Below, piece by piece: positions 25,992-34,762 of a stretch of DNA of 64,000 bases; the first letter of the stretch is position 1, and each line of letters begins with the position of its first letter. The stretch is from Pseudorhizobium endolithicum (GTDB lineage: Bacteria > Pseudomonadota > Alphaproteobacteria > Rhizobiales > Rhizobiaceae): assembly GCF_902153245.2 (NCBI RefSeq), contig NZ_CABFWF030000008.1:62001-126000 (forward strand), written 5' to 3'. Below the pieces are notes generated by a model. It was not told the origin of the DNA. It saw only the letters and a program-made list of their open reading frames with translations, and did not search any database. Both the position numbers and the translations under genes were made by a program.

Positions 25992-26936
25992 GTGTCCGCC
26001 ACCCTCGTCAATGTCGCTCCCGTTTTCCTGCTGATCCTGACGGGCTGGGTCGTCGCCCGGATCGGAATCCTCAATGAGGCAACCGGCGACGCGCTTGGAG
26101 AATTCGTCTTCAAGATCGCGGTGCCCATGCTGATCTTTCGCACGCTTGCCGATACGCATTTCGAGGGCGTTTCGCCGTTCCGCCTCTGGATCGCGTACTT
26201 CGCCGGCGTGGCGGTCACATGGACCGCAGGTCACCTGGCCGCGAAATACGTGTTCGGGCGCGACGACAAGATCGGGGTGATCGCTGGCATGTCGGCCGCC
26301 TTTGCCAACAACGTCTTCATCGGTCTGCCGCTCGTGGGCCGCTCCGTCGGCGATGACGGGCTGGTGGCGCTTTCGATCCTGCTCGCCATCCATCTGCCTC
26401 TGATGATGATCGTCGGCACCATCCTGATGGAACGGGCTTCGGTCGTCGTCGATGGCGGCCAACGGCGGAGCTTGAGGGCCATCCTCCTGCAGGTCGGCTC
26501 GAACCTCATCCGCAACCCACTGGTCATCGCGCTGGCGGCCGGGCTCGCCTTCAACCTGTCCGGCCTGACGCTTACCCCTGTCCTCGGCACCGTCGTCGGC
26601 CAGTTATCAAATGCCGCCGGCCCTGCCGCGCTGATCTCGATCGGCATGGCGCTGACCCGCTATCCCGTGCGGGGCAATATCGGACTGACGGCCGCGATCG
26701 CAGGCCTCAAGCTCTTTCTCCTACCGGCAGCGGTCTTCCTGATGGGAAAGCTTCTCGGTCTAAGCCCCGCCTGGTCGGCGGCGATAGTCCTGACGTCGTC
26801 GGTCCCTACTGGCATCAACGCCTGGCTGATCGCCCACCGGTTCCGCAGCGGACAGAACATCGCTGCATCCACCATCAGCGTCACGACGGCCTTCGGCATC
26901 GTCTCGGTGAGTTTCTGGGCCTGGCTCCTCGCCTAG
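25992..26936 (+). CDS. AEC family transporter (auxin efflux carrier-like)
   Basis: 314 residues from a GTG start, with about ten hydrophobic segments in two five-helix halves and a central polar loop. NNVFIGLPLVG near residue 110 and PTGINAWLIAHRF near 275 are typical of the AEC/membrane transport protein family. Characterised members carry malate, malonate or auxin-like acids; the substrate here is unknown. It ends just before a convergent terminator shared with cycM. Confidence 0.85.
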   Translation: MSATLVNVAPVFLLILTGWVVARIGILNEATGDALGEFVFKIAVPMLIFRTLADTHFEGVSPFRLWIAYFAGVAVTWTAGHLAAKYVFGRDDKIGVIAGMSAAFANNVFIGLPLVGRSVGDDGLVALSILLAIHLPLMMIVGTILMERASVVVDGGQRRSLRAILLQVGSNLIRNPLVIALAAGLAFNLSGLTLTPVLGTVVGQLSNAAGPAALISIGMALTRYPVRGNIGLTAAIAGLKLFLLPAAVFLMGKLLGLSPAWSAAIVLTSSVPTGINAWLIAHRFRSGQNIAASTISVTTAFGIVSVSFWAWLLA

Positions 26937-26964
26937 GAGGCGCTGCATCCCGCGCACCCGCACA

Positions 26965-26993
26965 TGAAAAAAGCCCGACACGAGGCCGGGCTT
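26965..26993 (-). terminator. cycM terminator
   Basis: AAGCCCG/CGGGCTT stem with a 9-base loop. On the minus strand it is followed by TTTTTTC, a good intrinsic terminator for cycM; on the plus strand the tail CTTCTTTC is weaker but could also serve the AEC gene. Confidence 0.8.
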
Positions 26994-27021
26994 CTTTCTC
27001 CATTCGGAAGAGACTTGCCGT

Positions 27022-27843
27022 TTAGTTGTTGGCCGGCGCAGGCTCGCCTTCAGCCGCCGGCTGCTCCTCGGCGGGGGCGGCGGGGGCGTCTGCGGCAGGG
27101 GCGGCAGGCGCCTCGGCTGCGGGAGCGGTGCTTTCGGCAGCCGGAGCGGGGGGCTCGGCGGCAGCGGCGGGAGCGTCCGCGGCCGGAGCTGCACCTTCGG
27201 CCGGCGCGGCTTCCTCGGCCGCAGGTGCTGCACCCTCTGCAGGTGCTGCACCCTCCGCAGGGGCTGCAGCCTCGCCTTCTGCAGGAGCGGCCGCATCCGC
27301 TTCCGGCAGGGGAGCCGGGCTGTCGGAGAGGCCGCGCAGGTAGGCGATGACGTTGGCGCGCTCGTCGTCCTTCTTCAGGCCGGCAAAGCCCATGGCGGTT
27401 CCCGGAACATGCTGCTTCGGCGCCAGCAGGAAGCCGTTCAGGTGATCGTAGTCCCAGACGACCGAGCCGCCCTGGGAGAAGTCCTTCATGGCGGCGGAGT
27501 AGCTGAAGCCTTCATGCGATGCGACCGGCCGGTTCACGATGTTCCACAGGTTCGGGCCAACCTTGTTGGCGCCGCCCTGCTCGACGGTATGACAGCTCGC
27601 GCACTTCTTGAAAGAAGACTCGCCGGCTGCTGCATCGGCGCTTGCCAGGAGCGTCGCGACCGGAACTGCTGCTTCTTCCTCGGCGGCACCGGCTTCCCCG
27701 CCCGTTTCCGCAGCGACAATGGCGAAACCTTCCTGTTCAGGTGCTTCCGAATGCCAGATGCCTTCAGACGCAATCGAAACCGTCATCATCACGAAAACGG
27801 TGGCAAGAAGGGCTCCTACCGCCATGTTCACGTACGAGTTCAT
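27022..27843 (-). CDS. cycM: Membrane-anchored cytochrome c, CycM type, with Ala/Pro/Glu tail
   Basis: 273 residues. An N-terminal hydrophobic anchor ([20 protein letters not shown]) precedes a class I cytochrome c domain: haem site CASCHT near residue 94, VGPNLWNIV, and the methionine ligand in PGTAMGFAG. CycM passes electrons from the bc1 complex to the aa3 oxidase in rhizobia. After about residue 185 the protein ends in a roughly 85-residue run of Ala, Pro and Glu with near repeats [22 protein letters not shown] precedes the ATG. Confidence 0.92.
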   Translation of the reverse strand: MNSYVNMAVGALLATVFVMMTVSIASEGIWHSEAPEQEGFAIVAAETGGEAGAAEEEAAVPVATLLASADAAAGESSFKKCASCHTVEQGGANKVGPNLWNIVNRPVASHEGFSYSAAMKDFSQGGSVVWDYDHLNGFLLAPKQHVPGTAMGFAGLKKDDERANVIAYLRGLSDSPAPLPEADAAAPAEGEAAAPAEGAAPAEGAAPAAEEAAPAEGAAPAADAPAAAAEPPAPAAESTAPAAEAPAAPAADAPAAPAEEQPAAEGEPAPANN

Positions 27844-27993
27844 TTGCAAACGCTCCCTTGCAACCGCCGGGGTACAGGCGGGCCATCTTGAAATCGCGCG
27901 GAACCTATGTCTTTTGCATTGCCGTTGCAACACGATTATACGGCGGCGCGTGAGACTTTTTGACACTGATCAAGCCGCTTTCGAAGGTTTTTC

Positions 27994-28749
27994 ATGCCTG
28001 ACCTGGCCTATCACCGGACACTGGTCCTCATCCCCGCGCGGATGGCCTCCACCCGCCTTCCCGGGAAGCCTCTCGCCGACATCGGCGGCCTGCCGATGAT
28101 CGTTCAGGTGGCAAGGCGCGCGCAGGAGGCGAATGTGGGACGAATCATCGTCGCCGTCGACCATGAGGACATACGGGACGCGGTGGCCTCGGCGGGTTTC
28201 GAGGTGGTGATGACGGGAGAGGATCATCAGTCCGGCTCCGACCGCATATACGAGGCGCTCCAGAAGGCGGATCCGGACGGCCGTGCCGAGGTCGTGGTGA
28301 ACGTCCAGGGAGACCTGCCCACGATCGAACCGGAAGCCGTGCGCGCGGCGCTTCGCCCGTTGGACAACCGGCAGGCCGATATCGCCACACTCACCGTCGA
28401 GATCACCGACGAGCACGAGAAGATCAATCCGAACGTGGTGAAGGTCGTGGGCGCGCCGCTGTCCGAAACCCGGCTGCGGGCGCTCTATTTCACGCGTGCT
28501 ACCGCACCCTACGGCAGCGGTCCCCTCTACCATCATGTCGGCCTCTATGCATATCGGCGGGCAGCTCTCGAACGCTTCGTCTCGCTCGGCCCTTCCGTGC
28601 TGGAAAGGCGGGAGTCGCTGGAACAGTTGCGGGCGCTGGAAGCCGGCATGCGCATCGACGTGGAGATCGTTGACTCGGTTCCTCTCGGTGTCGATACTCC
28701 GGCCGATCTTGAAAAGGCCCGCGCGATCCTCGCCAGCCACTCCTCCTGA
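27994..28749 (+). CDS. kdsB: 3-deoxy-manno-octulosonate cytidylyltransferase
   Basis: 251-residue enzyme that makes CMP-Kdo for the lipopolysaccharide inner core. The N-terminal [21 protein letters not shown] is the nucleotidyltransferase signature; VVNVQGDLP near residue 106 and [10 protein letters not shown] near 180 are KdsB motifs. It is divergent from cycM, with 150 bases between them, and is followed 11 bases later by pheA. Confidence 0.95.
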   Translation: MPDLAYHRTLVLIPARMASTRLPGKPLADIGGLPMIVQVARRAQEANVGRIIVAVDHEDIRDAVASAGFEVVMTGEDHQSGSDRIYEALQKADPDGRAEVVVNVQGDLPTIEPEAVRAALRPLDNRQADIATLTVEITDEHEKINPNVVKVVGAPLSETRLRALYFTRATAPYGSGPLYHHVGLYAYRRAALERFVSLGPSVLERRESLEQLRALEAGMRIDVEIVDSVPLGVDTPADLEKARAILASHSS

Positions 28750-28760
28750 GGCCCTCCCCG

Positions 28761-29624
28761 ATGAACCAGACGACCAACAGGATCGCCTTCCAGGGTGATT
28801 TCGGCGCCAATTCCGACATGGCCTGCCGCGATATGTTCCCCGGCATGGAGCCGCTGCCCTGCCCCACCTTCGAGGATGCCTTCGTGGCGCTCGAGAGCGG
28901 CGAAGCGGACCTGGCGATGATCCCGATCGAGAACACCATCGCCGGACGGGTCGCGGACATCCATTATCTGCTGCCGGAATCCCGCCTGCACATCATCGGC
29001 GAATACTTCATGCCGATCCGCTTCCAACTGATGGTGCTGCTGGGGGTGACGCGGGAGGAGGTGCGCACCGTACACAGCCACATCCACGCGCTCGGCCAGT
29101 GCCGCAAGATCATCCGTTCGAACGGGTGGAAGGCGGTCGTTGCCGGGGATACTGCCGGAGCGGCCAAGCTCGTCGCCGAGACGGGCGACCGCTCCATGGC
29201 GGCGCTTGCCCCGCGGCTTGCGGCAGAACTCTACGGCCTGGACATTCTTGCAGAAAATGTCGAGGACACCGAGAACAACGTCACCCGCTTCGTGGTGCTG
29301 TCGCGCGACGAAAACTGGGCGAAGCGGGACGACCCCTCGGAGATCATCGTCACCACCTTCGTCTTCAACGTCCGCAACATCCCGGCCGCCCTCTACAAGG
29401 CGATGGGGGGCTTTGCGACCAACGGCATCAACATGACCAAGCTCGAGAGCTACCAGCTGGGGGGCAAGTTCGTTGCCACACAGTTCTATGCCGACATCGA
29501 GGGGCATCCCGACGATCCGGCGGTGCGGCGGGCACTGGAGGAACTGCGCTTCTTCTCCGAGAAGGTCCGCGTCCTCGGGGTCTACAAGGGGCATCCCATG
29601 CGAGGGGCATTGCAGAGATCCTGA
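28761..29624 (+). CDS. pheA: Prephenate dehydratase
   Basis: 287-residue monofunctional enzyme making phenylpyruvate for phenylalanine synthesis. The catalytic domain (1-180) begins IAFQGDFGANSDMA and includes IPIENTIAGRV; VEDTENNVTRFVVLSR is the conserved TRF motif. The regulatory ACT domain follows (about 195-285), with the phenylalanine-binding ESYQLGGKF-like element. There is no chorismate mutase domain, as is usual in alpha-proteobacteria. It ends 4 bases from the convergent nudC. Confidence 0.95.
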   Translation: MNQTTNRIAFQGDFGANSDMACRDMFPGMEPLPCPTFEDAFVALESGEADLAMIPIENTIAGRVADIHYLLPESRLHIIGEYFMPIRFQLMVLLGVTREEVRTVHSHIHALGQCRKIIRSNGWKAVVAGDTAGAAKLVAETGDRSMAALAPRLAAELYGLDILAENVEDTENNVTRFVVLSRDENWAKRDDPSEIIVTTFVFNVRNIPAALYKAMGGFATNGINMTKLESYQLGGKFVATQFYADIEGHPDDPAVRRALEELRFFSEKVRVLGVYKGHPMRGALQRS

Positions 29625-29628
29625 GCCG

Positions 29629-30588
29629 TCATCTCGGCCAGTCGATCCAGTCGCGGATCAGGCGGTGGGCGATCGCGCCCTTGGGCGGCGCGAAGAAGCC
29701 GCCGCCAGGCAGAGCCTCCAGCATGGTCTCGACCTCGCCGCGGGAAAACCACCGGCAGTCGGCGATCTCCTGCTCATCGATCCTGATGTCCGTCGAGGTT
29801 GCTTCCGCATAGCAGCCGATCATGAGCGAGTGCGGCATCGGCCAGGGCTGAGACGCATGATAGCGTACGCGGCCGATCTCTATGCCGGCCTCCTCGAAGG
29901 TTTCTCGCCGCACGGCATGTTCGATCGTCTCGCCGGGCTCCACGAAACCGGCCAGGCAAGAATACATCCCTTCCTGGAAGTGATGGCTGCGACCGAGCAG
30001 GCAGCGGCCCTGCTCCGCATCCACCGCAAGCATGATGACCACCGGATCGGTGCGGGGGAAGGTCATGTGCTGGCAGGCGCTGCACACGCGCCGGTAGCCC
30101 CCGATCCGGCTTTCTGTCGGCGCCCCGCATTTGCCGCAGAAGCGGTTCGTGGCATTCCAGTGTATGAGCGCCGCGCCCTGTGCCGCCTCCCCGAGAAGCT
30201 CCTCGTCCAGAAGCCCGTCGCGATAGAGCGCCCGCGCTTCGGTGGGCTTGAAATGCGCGGCTAGGTCTTCCGCCGGGATGCCGACCGGCATCGCGATCCG
30301 GGGCTCCCCCGTTTCGAGATAACCGAGCAGCACCGCATTGTCGAAATCCGGCTTCAGCTCAGGCAGTTCGTAGGCCGCGAAGAGCGGATCGAGGATCTGG
30401 CCGTCATGCTTCAGGATCAGCTTGTTGCCGGTGAATGCGAGGATATGCGCCCCTTCGACCGCAAGGGCCTTCTCCAGGCAGCCTTCCTCGCGATATTCCG
30501 ACTGGCGGTCCAGTTTGTTTCCGGAGAAGGCTGTCAGGCTGCTGGGTTCGGGATGGGGGCTATCGGTATCGAACAGCGAGGCGATCAT
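29629..30588 (-). CDS. nudC: NADH pyrophosphatase / NAD-capped RNA decapping hydrolase
   Basis: 319 residues. A zinc ribbon (FCGKCG ... CSAC, about residues 143-166) sits before the Nudix box GFVEPGETIEHAVRRETFEE, which binds the metal ions. SQPWPMPHSLM is the NudC-specific SQPWPFPxS motif. The enzyme splits NADH to AMP and NMNH and removes NAD caps from RNA. Its start overlaps the stop of the HIT gene by 1 base, so both are in one transcript. Confidence 0.93.
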   Translation of the reverse strand: MIASLFDTDSPHPEPSSLTAFSGNKLDRQSEYREEGCLEKALAVEGAHILAFTGNKLILKHDGQILDPLFAAYELPELKPDFDNAVLLGYLETGEPRIAMPVGIPAEDLAAHFKPTEARALYRDGLLDEELLGEAAQGAALIHWNATNRFCGKCGAPTESRIGGYRRVCSACQHMTFPRTDPVVIMLAVDAEQGRCLLGRSHHFQEGMYSCLAGFVEPGETIEHAVRRETFEEAGIEIGRVRYHASQPWPMPHSLMIGCYAEATSTDIRIDEQEIADCRWFSRGEVETMLEALPGGGFFAPPKGAIAHRLIRDWIDWPR

Positions 30589-30992
30589 CAGAGGGCTTCA
30601 ACCAGGGTCTTGAGGAACTTCTGCTTTGCATCGTCGCGGTAAGGTTCCGCCGTGCCGAAACCCCAGATGGGGCCCGGCCAGTTGGGATCGCCTTCGAACC
30701 TTGCGACGATGTGTACGTGCAGTTGGCTTACCATGTTTCCCAGGGCGCCGACATTGATCTTCCTAGCATCGGTCACCCTCTTCAACGCCGCCGCGACCGT
30801 GTTGCTTTCGAAGGTCAGCAGGGTCTGGTCGAGCGGCGTCAGTTGGAAGATCTCGGTGACCGCCTGCCGCTGCGGCACCAGCAGCAACCACGGCCATCGG
30901 CTATCCTTCATCAGCCGAAGCTGGCACAGCCCCAGAACCGTCACCAGTTCCGAATCCCGTTCGAGCCTCTCGTCGAGCCTAAAGTCCTTCAA
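30588..30992 (-). CDS. HIT domain protein
   Basis: 134-residue histidine-triad hydrolase-like protein. The active motif reads QLHVHIVAR: the first histidine of the classical HxHxH is Gln, while the catalytic and third histidines are kept, as in a subgroup of bacterial HIT proteins. It probably acts on nucleotide phosphoesters or phosphoramidates. Coupled to nudC downstream by a TGATG overlap, which suggests related nucleotide clean-up. Confidence 0.85.
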   Translation of the reverse strand: MKDFRLDERLERDSELVTVLGLCQLRLMKDSRWPWLLLVPQRQAVTEIFQLTPLDQTLLTFESNTVAAALKRVTDARKINVGALGNMVSQLHVHIVARFEGDPNWPGPIWGFGTAEPYRDDAKQKFLKTLVEAL

Positions 30993-31039
30993 CGGCGTTT
31001 CTCCCTGTCGCGCAGACTAACAGTTTTTTACAGGCTTGG

Positions 31040-31068
31040 CTTGCATTTGCGAACGTTATTGCCGATAT
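31040..31068 (+). promoter_or_regulatory. Housekeeping promoter of the SRP RNA
   Basis: CTTGCA (31040-31045), a 17-base spacer and CGATAT (31063-31068) agree closely with the rhizobial RpoD consensus CTTGAC-N17-CTATAT. The start of transcription is expected about 7 bases on, right at the first paired base of the SRP RNA. Confidence 0.75.
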
Positions 31069-31073
31069 GTGCG

Positions 31074-31173
31074 GCGGGAGGTTGGTGGTGGACGAGCCAC
31101 TCGCCAACCGGGTCAGGTCCGGAAGGAAGCAGCCCTAACGAGCCCGGCACGGGTCGCCGTGCCAGCCTCCCAC
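31074..31173 (+). ncRNA. ffs: Signal recognition particle RNA, small (4.5S) type
   Basis: About 100 bases that fold into one long hairpin: GGGAGGTTGG (31076-31085) pairs with CCAGCCTCCC (31162-31171). The apical domain carries GGTCAGGTCCGGAAGGAAGCAG, split here as the universal SRP tetraloop GGAA and asymmetric loop that bind Ffh. It lies just before dnaX, as in many Rhizobiales. It works with Ffh and FtsY in targeting nascent membrane proteins. Confidence 0.95.
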
Positions 31174-31255
31174 CTTCAACCCTCGAGGTTACCATCTTGG
31201 TCAGCTTCCGGTCCGGTCAAGAGGCTGGAACGGCCCGCGCAGGCTGGCAGGACTT

Positions 31256-33133
31256 ATGAACGATACCGGGCCCACCTCCACGACATTCCCGCCGCCCGGC
31301 AGCGGCTACCGCGTTCTGGCGCGAAAATACCGGCCGAAGGACTTCTCCGACCTCATGGTCGGCCAGGAGCCGATGGTTCGGACCCTTACCAATGCCTTCG
31401 ATACCGGCCGCATCGCCCAAGCCTACATGCTGACCGGCGTGCGCGGTGTCGGCAAGACGACGACTGCCCGCATCCTTGCCCGCGCACTGAACTACAAGAC
31501 CGCAGAAATCGACCGGCCGACCATCGACCTGCGCGTCGCCGGCGAGCACTGCCAGGCGATCATGGAGGGCCGCCATGTCGACGTGATCGAGATGGATGCC
31601 GCGTCCCATACAGGCATCGACGACATCCGAGAGATCATCGAGCAGGTCCGCTACCGCCCGGTTTCGGCGCGCTACAAGGTCTACATCATCGACGAAGTGC
31701 ACATGCTCTCGACGCAGGCCTTCAACGGCCTCTTGAAGACGCTTGAAGAGCCTCCGGAGCACGTGAAGTTCATCTTCGCGACGACCGAAATCCGCAAGGT
31801 TCCGATTACCGTGCTGTCTCGCTGCCAGCGCTTCGACCTGCGCAGGATCAGCGCCGCCGATCTCGTGCACCTGTTCTCCACGATCGCCGAGAAGGAAGGC
31901 ATCGCGGTAGAGCCCGAGGCGCTGTCGATGATCGCGCGAGCCGCGGAAGGTTCGGCGCGCGACGGGCTGTCTCTGCTCGACCAGGCGATCGCGCATGGCG
32001 GCGGCCGGGTTGAGGCGGAGGCCGTGCGGGGCATGCTGGGCCTGGCCGACCGCGCCCGCATCGTCGATCTCTTCGAACACATCGTGCGGGGCGACGTGGC
32101 CGCCGCACTGGCGGAGTTCACGTCGCAGTATGAAGCTGGCGCCAATCCCGTCGTGGTGCTGACCGACCTTGCGGACTTCACCCACCTCGTGACGCGCTTC
32201 AAGTACATTCCCGAAGCCACACAGGATCCCTCCCTGAGCGAAGTCGAGCGGCTTCGCGGCCAGGAATTTGCCGGACGCGTCTCGGTCAGCACTCTTTCGC
32301 GCATCTGGCAGATGCTTCTCAAGGGGATTCCGGAAGCGGAGAATTCCTCGCGGCCCGCCGGCGCCGCCGAGATGGTCGTGATCCGCCTGACGCACGCGGC
32401 GCACCTGCCTGCGCCGGAAGATGCGGCACGCCGTCTGGCGGAACTGGCGGACGGCAACGCACAAGGCGTCTCCCCGGCCCCGCCCGGCAGCTCCGGCGGC
32501 GGATCGGCCGCAGCGCCTTCAGGGATGATGACGGGGATGCGGGGCTCGCAGCTGGCCACATCTCGTGTGCCCAGTGGAGGCGCGACCGCAATGCTGCAGG
32601 CCGTCCCCTCGCCGGAACGGCCGGAGGCGCCGGTCGGCCGCATCGAGGAGCAGCCGGCGGACAAGCCGGTGCCCAAGGTACCGGTCACTTCGCTTTCGGA
32701 TATCGCCGATCTTTGCTCCAGGAACCGGGACCCGAAGCTGAAGGCGCTGTTGCGGAACTTCGTACGCCTTGTGAGGCTGGAGCCGGGACGGCTCGAGATC
32801 AACCTTTCACCGGATGCACCCAAATCCATCGTCGGCGATCTGCAGAGGCGACTGGAGGAGTGGACCGAGATCCGCTGGATGGTGATCCTCTCGCGCGAGC
32901 CGGGGGAGCCGACCCTCGTCGAGGCCGATGCGAGTGCTCGCGAAGCCCGGTTGACGGACGCGCGCGCCGATCCCGACGTGGCGGCAATCCTGGCGCAATT
33001 CCCCGGAGCGCGCATCACCGATGTGCGCATCCGCATGCAGGAAGAAGATGCGGCAGAAGCCGAGGCGGCAGTACCCGCGGCGGCAGAATCGGACGAGGGC
33101 GACATCCTGCCCGGCGACGACATCGAGATCTAG
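31256..33133 (+). CDS. dnaX: DNA polymerase III subunit gamma/tau
   Basis: 625-residue clamp-loader ATPase. Walker A GVRGVGKT is at 61-68, the DEVH box at 146-149, and the sensor SRCQRFDLRR near 190. The zinc module is degenerate: only one (EHCQAIMEG) of the usual four cysteines remains, as in related alpha-proteobacteria. After domain III (about residue 380) a variable Pro-rich linker leads to a tau-like C-terminal domain. Whether a shorter gamma form is made by frameshifting cannot be seen with confidence. It is followed by ybaB. Confidence 0.95.
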   Translation: MNDTGPTSTTFPPPGSGYRVLARKYRPKDFSDLMVGQEPMVRTLTNAFDTGRIAQAYMLTGVRGVGKTTTARILARALNYKTAEIDRPTIDLRVAGEHCQAIMEGRHVDVIEMDAASHTGIDDIREIIEQVRYRPVSARYKVYIIDEVHMLSTQAFNGLLKTLEEPPEHVKFIFATTEIRKVPITVLSRCQRFDLRRISAADLVHLFSTIAEKEGIAVEPEALSMIARAAEGSARDGLSLLDQAIAHGGGRVEAEAVRGMLGLADRARIVDLFEHIVRGDVAAALAEFTSQYEAGANPVVVLTDLADFTHLVTRFKYIPEATQDPSLSEVERLRGQEFAGRVSVSTLSRIWQMLLKGIPEAENSSRPAGAAEMVVIRLTHAAHLPAPEDAARRLAELADGNAQGVSPAPPGSSGGGSAAAPSGMMTGMRGSQLATSRVPSGGATAMLQAVPSPERPEAPVGRIEEQPADKPVPKVPVTSLSDIADLCSRNRDPKLKALLRNFVRLVRLEPGRLEINLSPDAPKSIVGDLQRRLEEWTEIRWMVILSREPGEPTLVEADASAREARLTDARADPDVAAILAQFPGARITDVRIRMQEEDAAEAEAAVPAAAESDEGDILPGDDIEI

Positions 33134-33148
33134 GAGAAGGACAGGCAG

Positions 33149-33472
33149 ATGCGCGACATCATGGGCATGATGGGCAAGGTCAAGGAAATGCAGGCCAAGA
33201 TGGAGAAGATGCAGGCGGACATCGCCGCGCTCGACGTCGAAGGCAAGTCCGGCGGCGGGCTCGTCAGCGTCCGCTTGAACGGCAAGGGCGAGATGCTCGG
33301 GCTGAAGATCGACCCGTCGCTGTTCAAGGAGGACGACGTCGAGATCCTCGAGGATCTGATCATCGCGGCGCATCAGGACGCGAAGGCGAAGGCGGAAGCG
33401 ATGGCGGCGGAGAAGACCAAGGAACTGACCGCCGGACTGCCGATCCCGCCCGGCATGAAGCTGCCCTTCTAG
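33149..33472 (+). CDS. ybaB: YbaB/EbfC family nucleoid-associated protein
   Basis: 107-residue small DNA-binding protein that forms homodimers and coats DNA. The N-terminus ([22 protein letters not shown]) is a methionine-rich helix and the C-terminus ends [12 protein letters not shown], both family marks. It lies 15 bases after dnaX in the conserved dnaX-ybaB-recR order, broken here by an antisense MOSC gene whose stop overlaps it by 4 bases. Confidence 0.95.
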   Translation: MRDIMGMMGKVKEMQAKMEKMQADIAALDVEGKSGGGLVSVRLNGKGEMLGLKIDPSLFKEDDVEILEDLIIAAHQDAKAKAEAMAAEKTKELTAGLPIPPGMKLPF

Positions 33473-34092
33473 AATATCCGGGCCGAGAGAATTCTGGCGC
33501 GCAGCCGCCCGGCAAGCGGCGCGTTCAGAAACCGCTCCTTCTGCGCCTCGTCGAGCGGTTTGCCATAGGACGTCAAAAGTTCCCGAACGGCGACTCGCTC
33601 GCCGCCATGCGGCGTGAGCCGCGCCTGCTCTCCGGCCGCGATCGTCCCGCCGGCGATGACCCGGCAATAGATGCCGGGTCGGCCGGCAGCGATATAGTGC
33701 TTCACGAACATCGGATCGTCCATGCGTGCGGCGAAGGTGGCGCAGGGAATTCGCGGCGCCGTCGCCTCGAGCACCACCTCCTTGAAGATAAACCGGTCGC
33801 CGACGCAGACCTCGCGATTGTCCAACCCCTTTACCACGAGGTTTTCACCAAAAGTGCCGGCCGGCAGATCCCGGCCGAGTTCCGCCCTCCACCAGTCGAG
33901 CGTCACCGAACCTTCCAGCAGGATGGCCTGATCCGGCCCGCCGTGATGCTTCCGATTGCAGACCGCGTCACCCACCAGTCCCGCCGCATCCACCATCATA
34001 GGCGCGTTGACGGCCATCTTGTTGATGCCGGTCCTGTAGCTCTTGCCAGAAAGCACTTCCGGCCGGCCGAGGCAAATGGCAGTGAGTTTCAT
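33469..34092 (-). CDS. MOSC domain protein, YiiM-like
   Basis: 207 residues. The MOSC domain carries [21 protein letters not shown] and TFGENLVV (about residue 77) plus the conserved cysteine [12 protein letters not shown] that would hold the molybdenum cofactor. YiiM-type proteins reduce N-hydroxylated compounds using the molybdopterin cofactor. It sits antisense between ybaB and recR, an insertion into an otherwise conserved plus-strand trio. Confidence 0.87.
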   Translation of the reverse strand: MKLTAICLGRPEVLSGKSYRTGINKMAVNAPMMVDAAGLVGDAVCNRKHHGGPDQAILLEGSVTLDWWRAELGRDLPAGTFGENLVVKGLDNREVCVGDRFIFKEVVLEATAPRIPCATFAARMDDPMFVKHYIAAGRPGIYCRVIAGGTIAAGEQARLTPHGGERVAVRELLTSYGKPLDEAQKERFLNAPLAGRLRARILSARIF

Positions 34093-34147
34093 CCGCGAGG
34101 CCCTTCTGACGATTCCGTTCCGGCGGGATATCAGCTAAAAGCGCTTC

Positions 34148-34753
34148 ATGGCAAAGCGCGTCACCGGTCCCGAAATCGAAAAACTCATTCAGTTGCTGGC
34201 AAAGGTACCAGGGCTCGGCCCTCGCTCCGCCCGCCGCGCCGCGCTCCACCTGATCAAGAAGAAGGAGCAGTTGCTCGGCCCGCTCGGCCAGGCGATGGGA
34301 GACGCCTACGACAAGGTCAAGGTCTGTTCCCGCTGCGGTAACGTCGATACGGCCGATCCTTGCACGGTATGTACCGATCTCCGTCGCGACCAGTCGGTCA
34401 TCATCGTCGTGGAAGATGTCTCGGACCTTTGGGCGCTCGAACGTGCCGGCGCCATGAACGCCGCCTACCACGTGCTGGGCGGCACGCTTTCGCCACTCGA
34501 TGGTGTCGGGCCGGACGATCTCAATATCCGCGGCCTGATCGAGCGCGTGAACGAGGGCGGCATCCGCGAGATCATCATCGCCGTCAATGCGACGGTCGAG
34601 GGGCAGACCACAGCGCACTATATAACCGATCAACTTGCAGGCCTCGACGTGAAGATCACGCGGCTCGCGCATGGCGTGCCGGTCGGCGGGGAGTTGGACT
34701 ACCTCGACGAGGGTACGCTGACGGCCGCGCTGAGAGCGCGGACCGCGATCTAG
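34148..34753 (+). CDS. recR: Recombination protein RecR
   Basis: 201 residues. A helix-hairpin-helix (about 10-35, [12 protein letters not shown]) is followed by the four-cysteine zinc finger Cys60, Cys63, Cys72, Cys75, then a Toprim domain beginning [15 protein letters not shown]. RecR acts with RecF and RecO to load RecA at DNA gaps. Stop is followed after 9 bases by the transglycosylase gene. Confidence 0.96.
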   Translation: MAKRVTGPEIEKLIQLLAKVPGLGPRSARRAALHLIKKKEQLLGPLGQAMGDAYDKVKVCSRCGNVDTADPCTVCTDLRRDQSVIIVVEDVSDLWALERAGAMNAAYHVLGGTLSPLDGVGPDDLNIRGLIERVNEGGIREIIIAVNATVEGQTTAHYITDQLAGLDVKITRLAHGVPVGGELDYLDEGTLTAALRARTAI

Positions 34754-34762
34754 GGAGACACC

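Noticed and set aside
30588..30992. Loss of the first His of the HIT triad taken as an inactive enzyme
   Set aside because: The QxHxH form keeps the catalytic histidine and is usual in a bacterial subgroup, so it is not evidence of inactivity.
31496..31580. Loss of DnaX zinc cysteines as a novelty
   Set aside because: The same change is common in related alpha-proteobacterial DnaX proteins, so it is noted in the gene entry only.
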